DNA of 20,197 nucleotides from Patescibacteria group bacterium AH-259-L07 (GTDB lineage: Bacteria; Patescibacteriota; Patescibacteriia; UBA2591; UBA6264), in NCBI GenBank assembly GCA_027718005.1, contig JALLOP010000017.1, positions 1-20,197 on the forward strand. The letters are read 5' to 3'. The notes beneath the pieces are model-generated. The model did not search any database. It was not told where the DNA came from and saw nothing but the letters and a program-made list of their open reading frames with translations. Every line of letters begins with the position of its first letter. Position 1 is the first letter of the stretch. Shown in pieces: positions 1-6,388 of the stretch. A program made the translations under genes and the position numbers.

Positions 1-312
1 ATAGATCCAGCAGTAATGAGGCCAGGCAGAACTTCACGGGTATTAGTCTACGATCTTCCCAGGGATGCTTCTGAAAGGCGAGAAATTATTCAAATATACC
101 TTGATGAATATGGAATAGAGATTGATGACTTAGAGGAAGCTGCTAAAAAAGTTGATGAATTAACAGGTGACGAGATAAGACAGGTTTTTTGGAGTTTAAA
201 ATTCGAAGAAAAGACAAAAGCAACCATTAATGATATAAAAAGTAAGATTAAGGAGATAACAAGAAAACGTGAGTTATATTCAGCAGGATTTGAAGGCTCA
301 CCCGAGGACTAG
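1..312 (+). CDS. AAA+ ATPase, C-terminal part (5' end outside window)
   Basis: The frame is open from base 1, and residues before the first ATG (I-D-P-A-V) belong to the protein, so this is the tail of a longer gene. The first visible residues read DPAVMRPGRTSR, which matches the second region of homology of AAA+ ATPases (compare LDPALLRPGRFDR in the FtsH of this window), where the arginines act as finger residues reaching the neighbouring subunit. About 60 residues with the helical composition of an AAA lid follow, including LTGDEIRQVFWSL, and the end is charged (EGSPED). The upstream Walker A and B motifs must lie outside the window. Family membership is well supported by the motif. The specific role cannot be told, since N-terminal domains of AAA proteins set their function. 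A hairpin terminator follows at 352-382. Confidence 0.8.
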   Translation: MDPAVMRPGRTSRVLVYDLPRDASERREIIQIYLDEYGIEIDDLEEAAKKVDELTGDEIRQVFWSLKFEEKTKATINDIKSKIKEITRKRELYSAGFEGSPED

Positions 313-351
313 ATCTCGTTATAAAGTGTACTGTTATGATTCAATACATTT

Positions 352-382
352 AAAATGGCACTGAACGATTGGTGCCATTTTT
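352..382 (+). terminator. Rho-independent terminator after the AAA gene
   Basis: A perfect 10-bp stem, AAAATGGCAC at 352-361 and GTGCCATTTT at 372-381, encloses a 10-base loop and runs into a short T tract. It lies 40 bases after the AAA stop codon. Confidence 0.8.
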
Positions 383-390
383 GTATAGAA

Positions 391-424
391 TAAATAAAAA
401 AAGACATTATTATAATAAGTCTTT
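391..424 (-). terminator. Terminator after hup
   Basis: Read on the minus strand, AAAGAC (419-424) pairs with GTCTTT (400-405), with an inner TTATTA/TAATAA palindrome at 407-418, followed by a run of T (391-399). It lies about 20 bases after the hup stop and faces the plus-strand terminator at 352-382, so the two convergent transcription units each have their own stop. Confidence 0.7.
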
Positions 425-444
425 ATGACAAAAAGGGAAAGCTT

Positions 445-720
445 TTATTTTACCGCGCGTTTGAGGGCGCTGCCCGTGGTAAATTTTGCAACGCGTACCT
501 TGGGTATTTTAATTTTTTTTCCTGTTTGCGGATCAACACCACTTCGTGCTTTTCTTACCTTAGTTGAAAACGTACCAAAACCAGCAATCGTTACTTTATC
601 ACCCTTTTTTAAATTTGATTTAATAATAGTAACTAAAGAATTTAAATAATTCTCCGCTTCAATTTTAGAGCATGCACCTGCTTTTTTATATAGTTCTTCA
701 ATTAATTCTCGTTTATTCAT
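445..720 (-). CDS. hup: HU family nucleoid DNA-binding protein
   Basis: 91 residues, the usual HU length (about 90). It begins MNKRELIEELYKKAG, the N-terminal helix typical of the family. It contains GDKVTIAGFGTFSTKVRKAR, the conserved core leading into the DNA-binding beta arms, and SGVDPQTGKKIKIP, where the intercalating proline sits. The common RNPQTG appears here as VDPQTG, an Asn to Asp change. HU bends and compacts DNA as a dimer and also binds structured RNA in other bacteria. It follows dnaN on the same strand, separated by a 140-base leader that can fold so as to hide the ribosome-binding site, which abuts the ATG (GGGTGAGGG-ATG). A terminator follows at 391-424. HU versus IHF: one gene with this core is most simply HU. 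Confidence 0.95.
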   Translation of the reverse strand: MNKRELIEELYKKAGACSKIEAENYLNSLVTIIKSNLKKGDKVTIAGFGTFSTKVRKARSGVDPQTGKKIKIPKVRVAKFTTGSALKRAVK

Positions 721-860
721 CCCTCACCCAGCAGCGATGCATTTTCTTTAAAATGCGTCGCTCTTAATGATTTAATATTTGACCTATGTTCACTCCCTCG
801 TCCAACAGCAATAGATATGTTTCAAAAATGCAAAAGCATTTTATCGCTGCTGGGTGAGGG
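721..860 (-). promoter_or_regulatory. Structured hup leader with two alternative pairings
   Basis: The dnaN-hup gap is built from three related 18-base arms. Arm A (843-860) and arm C (721-738) are perfect reverse complements. Arm C, read on the minus strand as ATCGCTGCTGGGTGAGGG, touches the hup ATG and holds its ribosome-binding site. Arm B (795-812) is a diverged copy of C, differing by four transitions, and can also pair with A (16 of 18 pairs, two of them G-U). Two local hairpins lie at 825-842 (AAAATGC/GCATTTT) and 733-762 (12 bp, one A-C mismatch); the second takes up the first six bases of C. A:B plus the second hairpin leaves GGGTGAGGG free, and A:C hides it. Arm A starts one base after the dnaN stop, so ribosomes ending dnaN would cover it. 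The structures are seen in the sequence; the switch role is inferred. A transposed inverted-repeat element is an alternative. Confidence 0.55.
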
Positions 861-861
861 A

Positions 862-1983
862 TCATGAGTTTTTTATTGGCATTATTAAATATAGATAATG
901 TTTGTCATCCTCTGATCGTATCACGCCTGGCATATTATCATTTACGATTTCTAAACTCACCTCTTTTCCTCTTATATTAGTTAAACCATCAATTAAGTAA
1001 TGATAATTAAAAACAATTTCATTATCTTCACCGGTAATATCTGCCTTTAATGTTGTTTGATTTTCCCCTAACTGATTATTTAAAGAAGAAACCACTAACT
1101 TATTATTTTTAGCTAAAAATCGTATATTAATATCATTAATACCTAAACGAGTAAAAAAACTGGCTCCTTTTACTGCAGTTAAAAAGCTTTCTCTCTCAAT
1201 AAACGCTTTGGTTTTAAATTCTAGTGGAATTGTACTTTTATAATTAGGAAACTCTCCGCTAATAATTCGTGTTATTATCTCTACATCATCATATTTAAAT
1301 AATACTTGATTTTCTGAAACTGATATTTCTATATCATCTTTATCTTTAATAATTCTTAAAAGCTCAACTAATGTTTTTACCGGTATAATAATATTTTTTT
1401 TATTTTTATGTAACGTCTTTTTAACATCAATCTGTTTTTCACAAAGACGATAGCTATCAGTACTTACTAATGTTATTTTATTATCATATGGTGTATTAAA
1501 TGAAAAAAGAACTCCACTTAGTTCAGTTCTTACTTCAGTACTTGAGATTGCAAACACTGTTTTTTCTAATGCATCTTTTAATGTTTTACTTTTAATTATA
1601 TATTGTTCTTTACTTTCAATATGAGGGATAATAGGAAAATCTTCTGCGAGTTCTCCTTTTATTTTTGTTTTTTGGTTTTTACTGGTAAGATTAAGTTCAT
1701 TTTTTATTGTTTTAAAATCAAGTACTTCATCTTCGTTTAATAAATTAACATAATTGTTTAAAATTTGTGCGGGAATAGTAATTTTACCTTGTTTTTCTAC
1801 TTTTGCGCGGACTTTTATTTCAATTGCCATTTCTAAATTTGTTGCGCTGATTATAAGAGTACCAGATTCAGCAGATAAAAGAACATTATTTAAAATCGGA
1901 AGACTACTCTTTGATGTTCCGGCAATTTTTGAGCCTATATTTAGTCCATGTGATATATTTTCTTGACGGCAAGAGAATTTCAT
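862..1983 (-). CDS. dnaN: DNA polymerase III beta subunit (sliding clamp)
   Basis: 373 residues, normal for the clamp. The N-terminus (MKFSCRQENISHGLNIGSKI), the stretch LPILNNVLLSAESGTLIISATNLEMAIE and the end YLIMPIKNS are characteristic; the final MP-hydrophobic motif forms part of the peptide-binding pocket for polymerase and repair partners. The protein forms a dimeric ring of three repeated folds per monomer and tethers polymerase to DNA. No good Shine-Dalgarno precedes the ATG. A possible -10 (TATATT, 2013-2018 on the complement) lies about 30 bases upstream, next to an inverted repeat at 2021-2082. dnaN usually follows dnaA, but here the 411 bases upstream are non-coding and the next gene is a membrane protein. 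hup follows on the same strand. The gene is strikingly AT-rich. Confidence 0.97.
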   Translation of the reverse strand: MKFSCRQENISHGLNIGSKIAGTSKSSLPILNNVLLSAESGTLIISATNLEMAIEIKVRAKVEKQGKITIPAQILNNYVNLLNEDEVLDFKTIKNELNLTSKNQKTKIKGELAEDFPIIPHIESKEQYIIKSKTLKDALEKTVFAISSTEVRTELSGVLFSFNTPYDNKITLVSTDSYRLCEKQIDVKKTLHKNKKNIIIPVKTLVELLRIIKDKDDIEISVSENQVLFKYDDVEIITRIISGEFPNYKSTIPLEFKTKAFIERESFLTAVKGASFFTRLGINDINIRFLAKNNKLVVSSLNNQLGENQTTLKADITGEDNEIVFNYHYLIDGLTNIRGKEVSLEIVNDNMPGVIRSEDDKHYLYLIMPIKNS

Positions 1984-2020
1984 AACACTTTGTTTAGTAA
2001 TACGAATCTATGAATATATG

Positions 2021-2082
2021 CGAATACAACAAATGTTTAACTATTTTTATAAAATTTATTTATAAAAGATTCGTTGTATTCG
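2021..2082. repeat. Inverted repeat upstream of dnaN
   Basis: CGAATACAACAAAT (2021-2034) and ATTCGTTGTATTCG (2069-2082) are inverted with one mismatch in 14, separated by 34 A/T-rich bases. The left arm lies just upstream of the possible dnaN -10 box (complement of 2013-2018), so a repressor or DnaA-type operator that loops is conceivable. Confidence 0.6.
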
Positions 2083-2323
2083 AATTATTATCTATTATTA
2101 TATTATTTAGTATATATTAATTAGTAGTAGTAATAAAGATGTGGAAATAGTGGAAAACAAAAAAGTATATGAAGATTAAGTGGAAAAATTATAAAAAGTA
2201 CTGTGTGTATGTATTGAAAAACAAGTGGATAAAACGTGAATGAAAATTAAAAATAATAAAGTTAATATTTTATCTATAGATTATACACATGAAATTCACA
2301 AATTCTCAAGAACCTACTCACTG

Positions 2324-2345
2324 CCCTGCCTGCCGGCAGGCAGGG
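2324..2345. repeat. Perfect 22-bp GC-rich palindrome
   Basis: Half site CCCTGCCTGCC followed directly by its reverse complement, with no spacer and 18 of 22 bases G/C, in surroundings of about 25% G/C. An outer inverted repeat frames it: CAAATT-C-TCAAG at 2299-2310 and CTTGAAATTTG at 2356-2366. It lies after the stop of the minus-strand membrane protein but lacks a T tract, so it is not a clear terminator. Confidence 0.75.
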
Positions 2346-2394
2346 TTCGCAAAACCTTGAAATTTGAGTAGTTTATTATTTTATTGCCAAATTT

Positions 2395-3309
2395 TCAAGA
2401 AGGTAACTTTTTTGATAGTTTAGAGAATAGTAAAATCCATACTGATGTTTGGAACGATGAGAAAATAGAACTAATAATTACAAAGAATGCAAGCAATATA
2501 AACGTCCATGCGATAAGGGTAAGCCAAAATCCAAAAATAAACTTTATATAAAGAAAAAGACTCATGAGAGTAAAAAATGGAAATGATGCGCCAATAGAAG
2601 CTAAAAGCACGCCAAGACCGATTACAATAAGAATGATAAATAAGGTAACTGAAGTTTTAATAATAATAGAAAAATTTTTAAAGAAAAATAAAGATGCATT
2701 TTTAAAAGAACTTGTGATACTATTATTTTTTAATATGACATAAAAAATTGCAAACCGAGAAATAAAAGTAACACAAAATACAAGAATAAGAAAGATAATA
2801 ATATAGGTAATAATAGGGATAGGAAGGGTGTATAAAAATGGCAAAGATAAAATATATAAAAAGCCGTAGGTAATTACCAATACAAGAAAATATAGTGCAA
2901 GTATTGACCAAAAAAATGTTTTACTTTTTTCCCATATATTTGTTAAGGTAAGTCGTGTTTTAATAGTACGCAGCTTATCAATAGAAACCGTAAGTGCAAC
3001 TTGAGACATTATAGAGAGATATAAAAAGAGTAAAAAAATAATTATACCTAATGATATATTATATAATGCAGTTGCAGTAAAAAATTCTTGTGATTGAATA
3101 CCAGTAAAGATAGTATTAAATTGTGTTTTTATTACCTTTAGGGTGATAAGTTGATCTATCCAATTATTAATTCGATTGAAATTAGCAATAATGACATTAA
3201 TTTCGTTATTAGAAAAGAGAACAGCGAAAAATCCAAACAACCACAAGAGCGGATTATGCCATGCAATATTCCATGATTTTTTAAGAAGAGGTTTTAGTTT
3301 TACTGACAT
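2395..3309 (-). CDS. Polytopic membrane protein, unknown function
   Basis: 304 residues with six or seven hydrophobic helices (roughly residues 20-36, 86-106, 135-157, 163-190, 212-240, 246-275 and 276-296) and few charged residues between them. The N-terminus, KPLLKKSWNIAWHNPLLWLFGFFAVLF, with a Trp-Asn-x-x-W-x-x-P-x-L-W-x-x-G pattern, resembles a class of uncharacterised bacterial integral membrane proteins, but I recognise no catalytic or transport signature. Its ATG overlaps the ftsH stop as TAATG, so translation is probably coupled to ftsH. FtsH degrades membrane proteins, so a linked role in membrane quality control is possible but is inference from position only. Codon choice is very AT-rich, like dnaN. 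Confidence 0.8.
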   Translation of the reverse strand: MSVKLKPLLKKSWNIAWHNPLLWLFGFFAVLFSNNEINVIIANFNRINNWIDQLITLKVIKTQFNTIFTGIQSQEFFTATALYNISLGIIIFLLFLYLSIMSQVALTVSIDKLRTIKTRLTLTNIWEKSKTFFWSILALYFLVLVITYGFLYILSLPFLYTLPIPIITYIIIFLILVFCVTFISRFAIFYVILKNNSITSSFKNASLFFFKNFSIIIKTSVTLFIILIVIGLGVLLASIGASFPFFTLMSLFLYIKFIFGFWLTLIAWTFILLAFFVIISSIFSSFQTSVWILLFSKLSKKLPS

Positions 3310-5150
3310 TACATTTTCATTAATTTATTGAATTCTGCCTTTTCTAATGTTTCTTTTTTTAACAGCGATTTTGCAATTGTATTAAGTTTTTTTCTATTTT
3401 TTTCCAGTATAGTTTGTGCTTTATTAAAACATGTATTAATAATTTTAGAAACTTCCGAATCAATTGATTCAGCTATTTTTTCAGAATAATCTCTTCTCTC
3501 TGATATTTCACGCCCTAAAAATATAAGTTCTTCTTTTTCTCCAAATGTACGAGGTCCTAATATGTCGCTCATACCATATTCAGTAACCAGTTTTTTTGTT
3601 AATTTTGTTGCTTGACGCAAATCATCAGCAGCGCCTGTAGTAACTTCTTCAAAAACTATTTTTTCACTTGCATATCCACCCAGTGCTGAGGCGATATTAT
3701 CTAAGAATTCTGATTTGTTACGAAGAGATTTTTCTTTTTCCGGCGTTTTTAAAGTATAGCCCGCAGCTCTTCCTCGAGATATAATAGATACTTTTTGTAC
3801 CGGGTCACATCCGGGAAGCAGGTGTGCAACAATAGCATGTCCTGCTTCATGATAGGCAACAATTTCTCGTTCTTTTTTTGAAAGAACATGAGATTTTCTC
3901 TCAGGACCTAACATTACTCGTTCAATACTTTCAAATATTTCATACATACCAATTTTCTTTTTGTTTTGTTTTGCGCTAAGGATTGCTGCTTCATTAAGTA
4001 AGTTTTCTAAATCAGCACCAGTAAATCCTGGCGTTCTTTGTGCCACCCGTTTTAAATTTACACTTGAGGCTAATGGTTTTCCGCGTGCATGAATTTTTAA
4101 AATTTCTTCTCTATCGCCAATATCAGGAAGATCTAAAATTACTTTTCGATCAAACCTTCCGGGACGAAGGAGTGCCGGATCCAGTATATCAGGTCTATTT
4201 GTTGCTCCAAGGACGACTAGACCGATATTAGGATCAAATCCGTCGAGTTCAACAAGAATTTGATTAAGGGTTTGCTCTCGTTCGTCATGGGATCCACCAA
4301 GTCCAGCGCCGCGCTGGCGGCCAACTGCGTCAAGTTCATCAACAAATACAATTGCCGGAAGATTTTTTTTTGCCTTTGTAAATAAATCGCGTACTCGTGA
4401 TGCGCCAACGCCTACAAACATTTCAATAAACTCTGATCCTGAAATATGAAAAAATGGTACATTTGCTTCACCTGCAACAGCACGCGCTAAAAGTGTTTTA
4501 CCACATCCAGGAGGACCAACTAAGAGTACTCCTTTAGGGATTTTAGCTCCGAGGGAGATATATTTTTCTGGATTTTTTAAAAAATCAACAACTTCTTCTA
4601 AATCTTCTTTTGCTTCTTTAACTCCGGCGACATCTTTAAATGTTGTTTTTATTTTTTTATCCTTTGGTTCAATTTTTCGTACTCTACTTTCACCAAACTT
4701 AAATGCTTGCATACCTGCACCTTTTACTTGACGAGAAAAAAAGTAGATAAGACCAACGAGAATGAGGAGTGGAAGTACAAAAGGAATGATAATATTTATC
4801 AACGTATTTCTTCCTCGCGTGCTCTTTACTTTAATATTTATAGTGGCAATCTTTTCTGGAGCAATACCATAATTTGTTAATAGTTCTACCAATGGTTCAT
4901 TAAGTTCTTTAAAAGCAAATTGGTGTGTATTGTCATTGAGAATAATAATAAGTTTATCTTCTTCAATAGTTATTTCTTGTACTTTTTCTTGTTGGATTTC
5001 AGAAATCAGGGTATTAAGACTTATTTCTTGTGTTTTTTGTGTTTCGCTGCTAAATAAACTAAAGATACCAGAGAGAATTAAAAAGATAATAATAAAAATA
5101 AGAAAATTTTTAATAAGCGACTTCATGTTACTTTTTTGTTGACGTTTCAT
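3309..5150 (-). CDS. ftsH: ATP-dependent zinc metalloprotease FtsH
   Basis: 613 residues, the usual length. Membrane helices lie near residues 10-29 and 117-138 around an extracytoplasmic domain. The AAA module has Walker A GPPGCGKT (212-219), the pore loop in FVGVGASRVRDLF, Walker B IVFVDELDAVGRQRGAG and the arginine-finger region DPALLRPGRFDR. The protease has HEAGH at 434-438 with Glu435 catalytic, and TTGAADDLRQAT, which carries the third zinc ligand. FtsH is a membrane-bound hexamer that unfolds and degrades damaged membrane proteins and some regulators. It overlaps the end of the S1 gene by 23 bases. A second ATG at 5126 (Met9) comes one base after the S1 stop and may be the real start; neither start has a clear Shine-Dalgarno. 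A strong hairpin (5164-5198) precedes the upstream start. Confidence 0.97.
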   Translation of the reverse strand: MKRQQKSNMKSLIKNFLIFIIIFLILSGIFSLFSSETQKTQEISLNTLISEIQQEKVQEITIEEDKLIIILNDNTHQFAFKELNEPLVELLTNYGIAPEKIATINIKVKSTRGRNTLINIIIPFVLPLLILVGLIYFFSRQVKGAGMQAFKFGESRVRKIEPKDKKIKTTFKDVAGVKEAKEDLEEVVDFLKNPEKYISLGAKIPKGVLLVGPPGCGKTLLARAVAGEANVPFFHISGSEFIEMFVGVGASRVRDLFTKAKKNLPAIVFVDELDAVGRQRGAGLGGSHDEREQTLNQILVELDGFDPNIGLVVLGATNRPDILDPALLRPGRFDRKVILDLPDIGDREEILKIHARGKPLASSVNLKRVAQRTPGFTGADLENLLNEAAILSAKQNKKKIGMYEIFESIERVMLGPERKSHVLSKKEREIVAYHEAGHAIVAHLLPGCDPVQKVSIISRGRAAGYTLKTPEKEKSLRNKSEFLDNIASALGGYASEKIVFEEVTTGAADDLRQATKLTKKLVTEYGMSDILGPRTFGEKEELIFLGREISERRDYSEKIAESIDSEVSKIINTCFNKAQTILEKNRKKLNTIAKSLLKKETLEKAEFNKLMKM

Positions 5151-6324
5151 GTTTTTTTGTTTGCCCGCCTAAGTTTTTCTTCGAAAAATTTTGGCGGGTT
5201 TGTTTAGTTTTTGTTTGAGAAATGGTAGGAGGTTCTTTTGGTTTTGCTTTAATAAGGGATAATCCGAGACGGTGATTCTTTGGTTCGATTGAAACAATTT
5301 TAAATTCAAGAACATCTCCAATTTTGGCAATTTTGTTTAAATCTTTTATTGGCCTTGCGGTAATTTCTGAGATATGGGCGAGGCCGTGTATTTCAGAATC
5401 TAGTTCAACAAAAAAGCCAAAAGGATTGATTTTAAGTATTTTACCTTTGACTTTTTGGCCAATAGAGTATCGTTCTTTTATATCTTTCCATGGATCTTCA
5501 ATTAAACGTCTTATAGAAAGAGAAATTTTACCGTCTTCAGTAATCTCAATAATTTTTGCTTTTACCTTGTCACCAATTGAAAGCATGTTTTGAGGATGAT
5601 CTATTCGCTGCCATCCAATTTCAGAAATATGCACTAATCCTTCCTGGTTTTTATCAAATGTAACAAATGCACCAAAATCTACTAAGCCAGTGATTTTTCC
5701 TTCAACTACATCACCAACCTTATGTTGTTTTTCTTTTGATTCTTTTTTTTGCTTGGAAGCCACTTCTTTTTCAGAAACAATAAGCTTTTCTTCTTTTTCA
5801 TCAACCGTGATGATTTTAACCTCCATTTCAGTACCAACAAATTTTTTTAGTTTTTCTAATATTTTATTTTTATCACCTCCTTCGACGCGAGGGTAGTGCT
5901 CAGGTTTTAATTGAGAGACTGGCATAAATCCTTGTATTTTTCCATATTGAATCAAAAGACCACCTTTATTTGCACCAATTATTTTAGCCGTGATTGTTTT
6001 TTTATTTTTGGCAATACTTTCAAGTTTGTTCCATGCTTTTTGATGACTTGCATACCGAAGCGAGAGTTCTACAAAACCTTTTTCATTTTCTAAGTCAAGA
6101 ACGGTCGTGGATACTTTATCTCCTTTTTTTAAATCAGAAAATTCACCAGATTCGTCATAGAGTTCTGGTCCTCGTATTACGCCCGTGAGAATTCCTCCTA
6201 TGTTTATATATATCTCATTTTTGCCAATTTCAATAACCTCTCCTTCAATTAGTTCGTTCACTCTCGGCATGGATTGGACAAGGGCGTTGTAATCTTTTTT
6301 AATTGTTGTTTGTTTAACTGCCAT
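5128..6324 (-). CDS. rpsA: S1 RNA-binding domain protein (ribosomal protein S1-like)
   Basis: 398 residues with four S1/OB-fold repeats (about residues 21-90, 105-190, 203-272 and 288-357). The last two are canonical, for example GKITGLVDFGAFVTF followed by GLVHISEIGW, and KINPFGFFVEL followed by GLAHISEI. The first two are diverged, as in ribosomal S1, where they dock on the ribosome. E. coli S1 has six repeats; four-repeat forms occur in Gram-positive and other bacteria. The tail (about 360-398) is Lys/Thr/Gln-rich and is partly encoded by a palindrome. S1 captures and unfolds mRNA on the 30S subunit. A near-consensus promoter ends seven bases before the ATG, so the message is probably leaderless. 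Transcription likely continues into ftsH and the membrane protein gene. Confidence 0.9.
   Translation of the reverse strand: MAVKQTTIKKDYNALVQSMPRVNELIEGEVIEIGKNEIYINIGGILTGVIRGPELYDESGEFSDLKKGDKVSTTVLDLENEKGFVELSLRYASHQKAWNKLESIAKNKKTITAKIIGANKGGLLIQYGKIQGFMPVSQLKPEHYPRVEGGDKNKILEKLKKFVGTEMEVKIITVDEKEEKLIVSEKEVASKQKKESKEKQHKVGDVVEGKITGLVDFGAFVTFDKNQEGLVHISEIGWQRIDHPQNMLSIGDKVKAKIIEITEDGKISLSIRRLIEDPWKDIKERYSIGQKVKGKILKINPFGFFVELDSEIHGLAHISEITARPIKDLNKIAKIGDVLEFKIVSIEPKNHRLGLSLIKAKPKEPPTISQTKTKQTRQNFSKKNLGGQTKKHETSTKK
5164..5198. repeat. Palindromic element inside the rpsA 3' end
   Basis: CCCGCC (5164-5169) and GGCGGG (5193-5198) enclose AAGTTTTT (5171-5178) and AAAAATTTT (5184-5192), giving a hairpin of about 14 pairs with one T-T mismatch, one G-T pair and a 3-5 base loop. 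It encodes part of the low-complexity S1 tail and ends about 13 bases before the upstream ftsH ATG. Its GC-rich ends and position in a dispensable tail suggest an inserted repeat. Confidence 0.65.
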
Positions 6325-6331
6325 AGAGATT

Positions 6332-6360
6332 ATTATATATTATTTTTTAAAGGTTGACAA
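6332..6360 (-). promoter_or_regulatory. rpsA promoter, leaderless
   Basis: On the minus strand, TTGTCA (6355-6360), a 17-base spacer and a perfect TATAAT (6332-6337). Only seven bases separate the -10 box from the rpsA ATG (6324), so transcription should begin at or within a base or two of the start codon. There is no Shine-Dalgarno. Confidence 0.75.
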
Positions 6361-6380
6361 GGGTGTTTAATTTTTTTAAT
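6354..6380 (+). promoter_or_regulatory. Divergent promoter for the 6389 gene
   Basis: Perfect TTGACA (6354-6359) with TTTAAT at 6375-6380 (spacer 15) or TAATGT at 6377-6382 (spacer 17). The ATG at 6389 comes six to eight bases after the -10 box, so this message also appears leaderless. The -35 overlaps the rpsA -35 on the other strand, which should make the two promoters compete. Confidence 0.6.
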
Positions 6381-6388
6381 GTATCAAC

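Larger units (their letters stand above)
1984..2394. other. Non-coding AT-rich region upstream of dnaN; oriC candidate
   Basis: 411 bases without a credible gene. Sites close to the DnaA box TTATCCACA/TGTGGATAA: AGTGGATAA at 2224-2232 (8 of 9), TTATACACA at 2281-2289 (8 of 9), TGTGGAAAT at 2140-2148 and AGTGGAAAA at 2149-2157 and 2179-2187 (7 of 9 each). About 150 bases of nearly pure A/T (2035-2135) could be the unwinding element. It also holds an inverted repeat at 2021-2082 and a GC-rich palindrome at 2324-2345. Position next to dnaN fits an origin, but there is no perfect box and no adjacent dnaA; the two perfect TGTGGATAA sites of the window are elsewhere (7404, 19855). Confidence 0.45.

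Noticed and set aside
425..649. Open frame on the plus strand opposite hup
   Set aside because: It is the antisense of a clear HU gene, with no ribosome site or family resemblance.
721..860. Miniature inverted-repeat transposon
   Set aside because: Not excluded, but there is no visible target-site duplication, the arms stop exactly at the start codon and one base from the dnaN stop, and a matching design with other sequence occurs before dksA.
862..1983. UGA read as glycine, as in some CPR lineages
   Set aside because: dnaN, lspA and the cupin gene end at TGA just where their families end or where a terminator begins, so the standard code applies.
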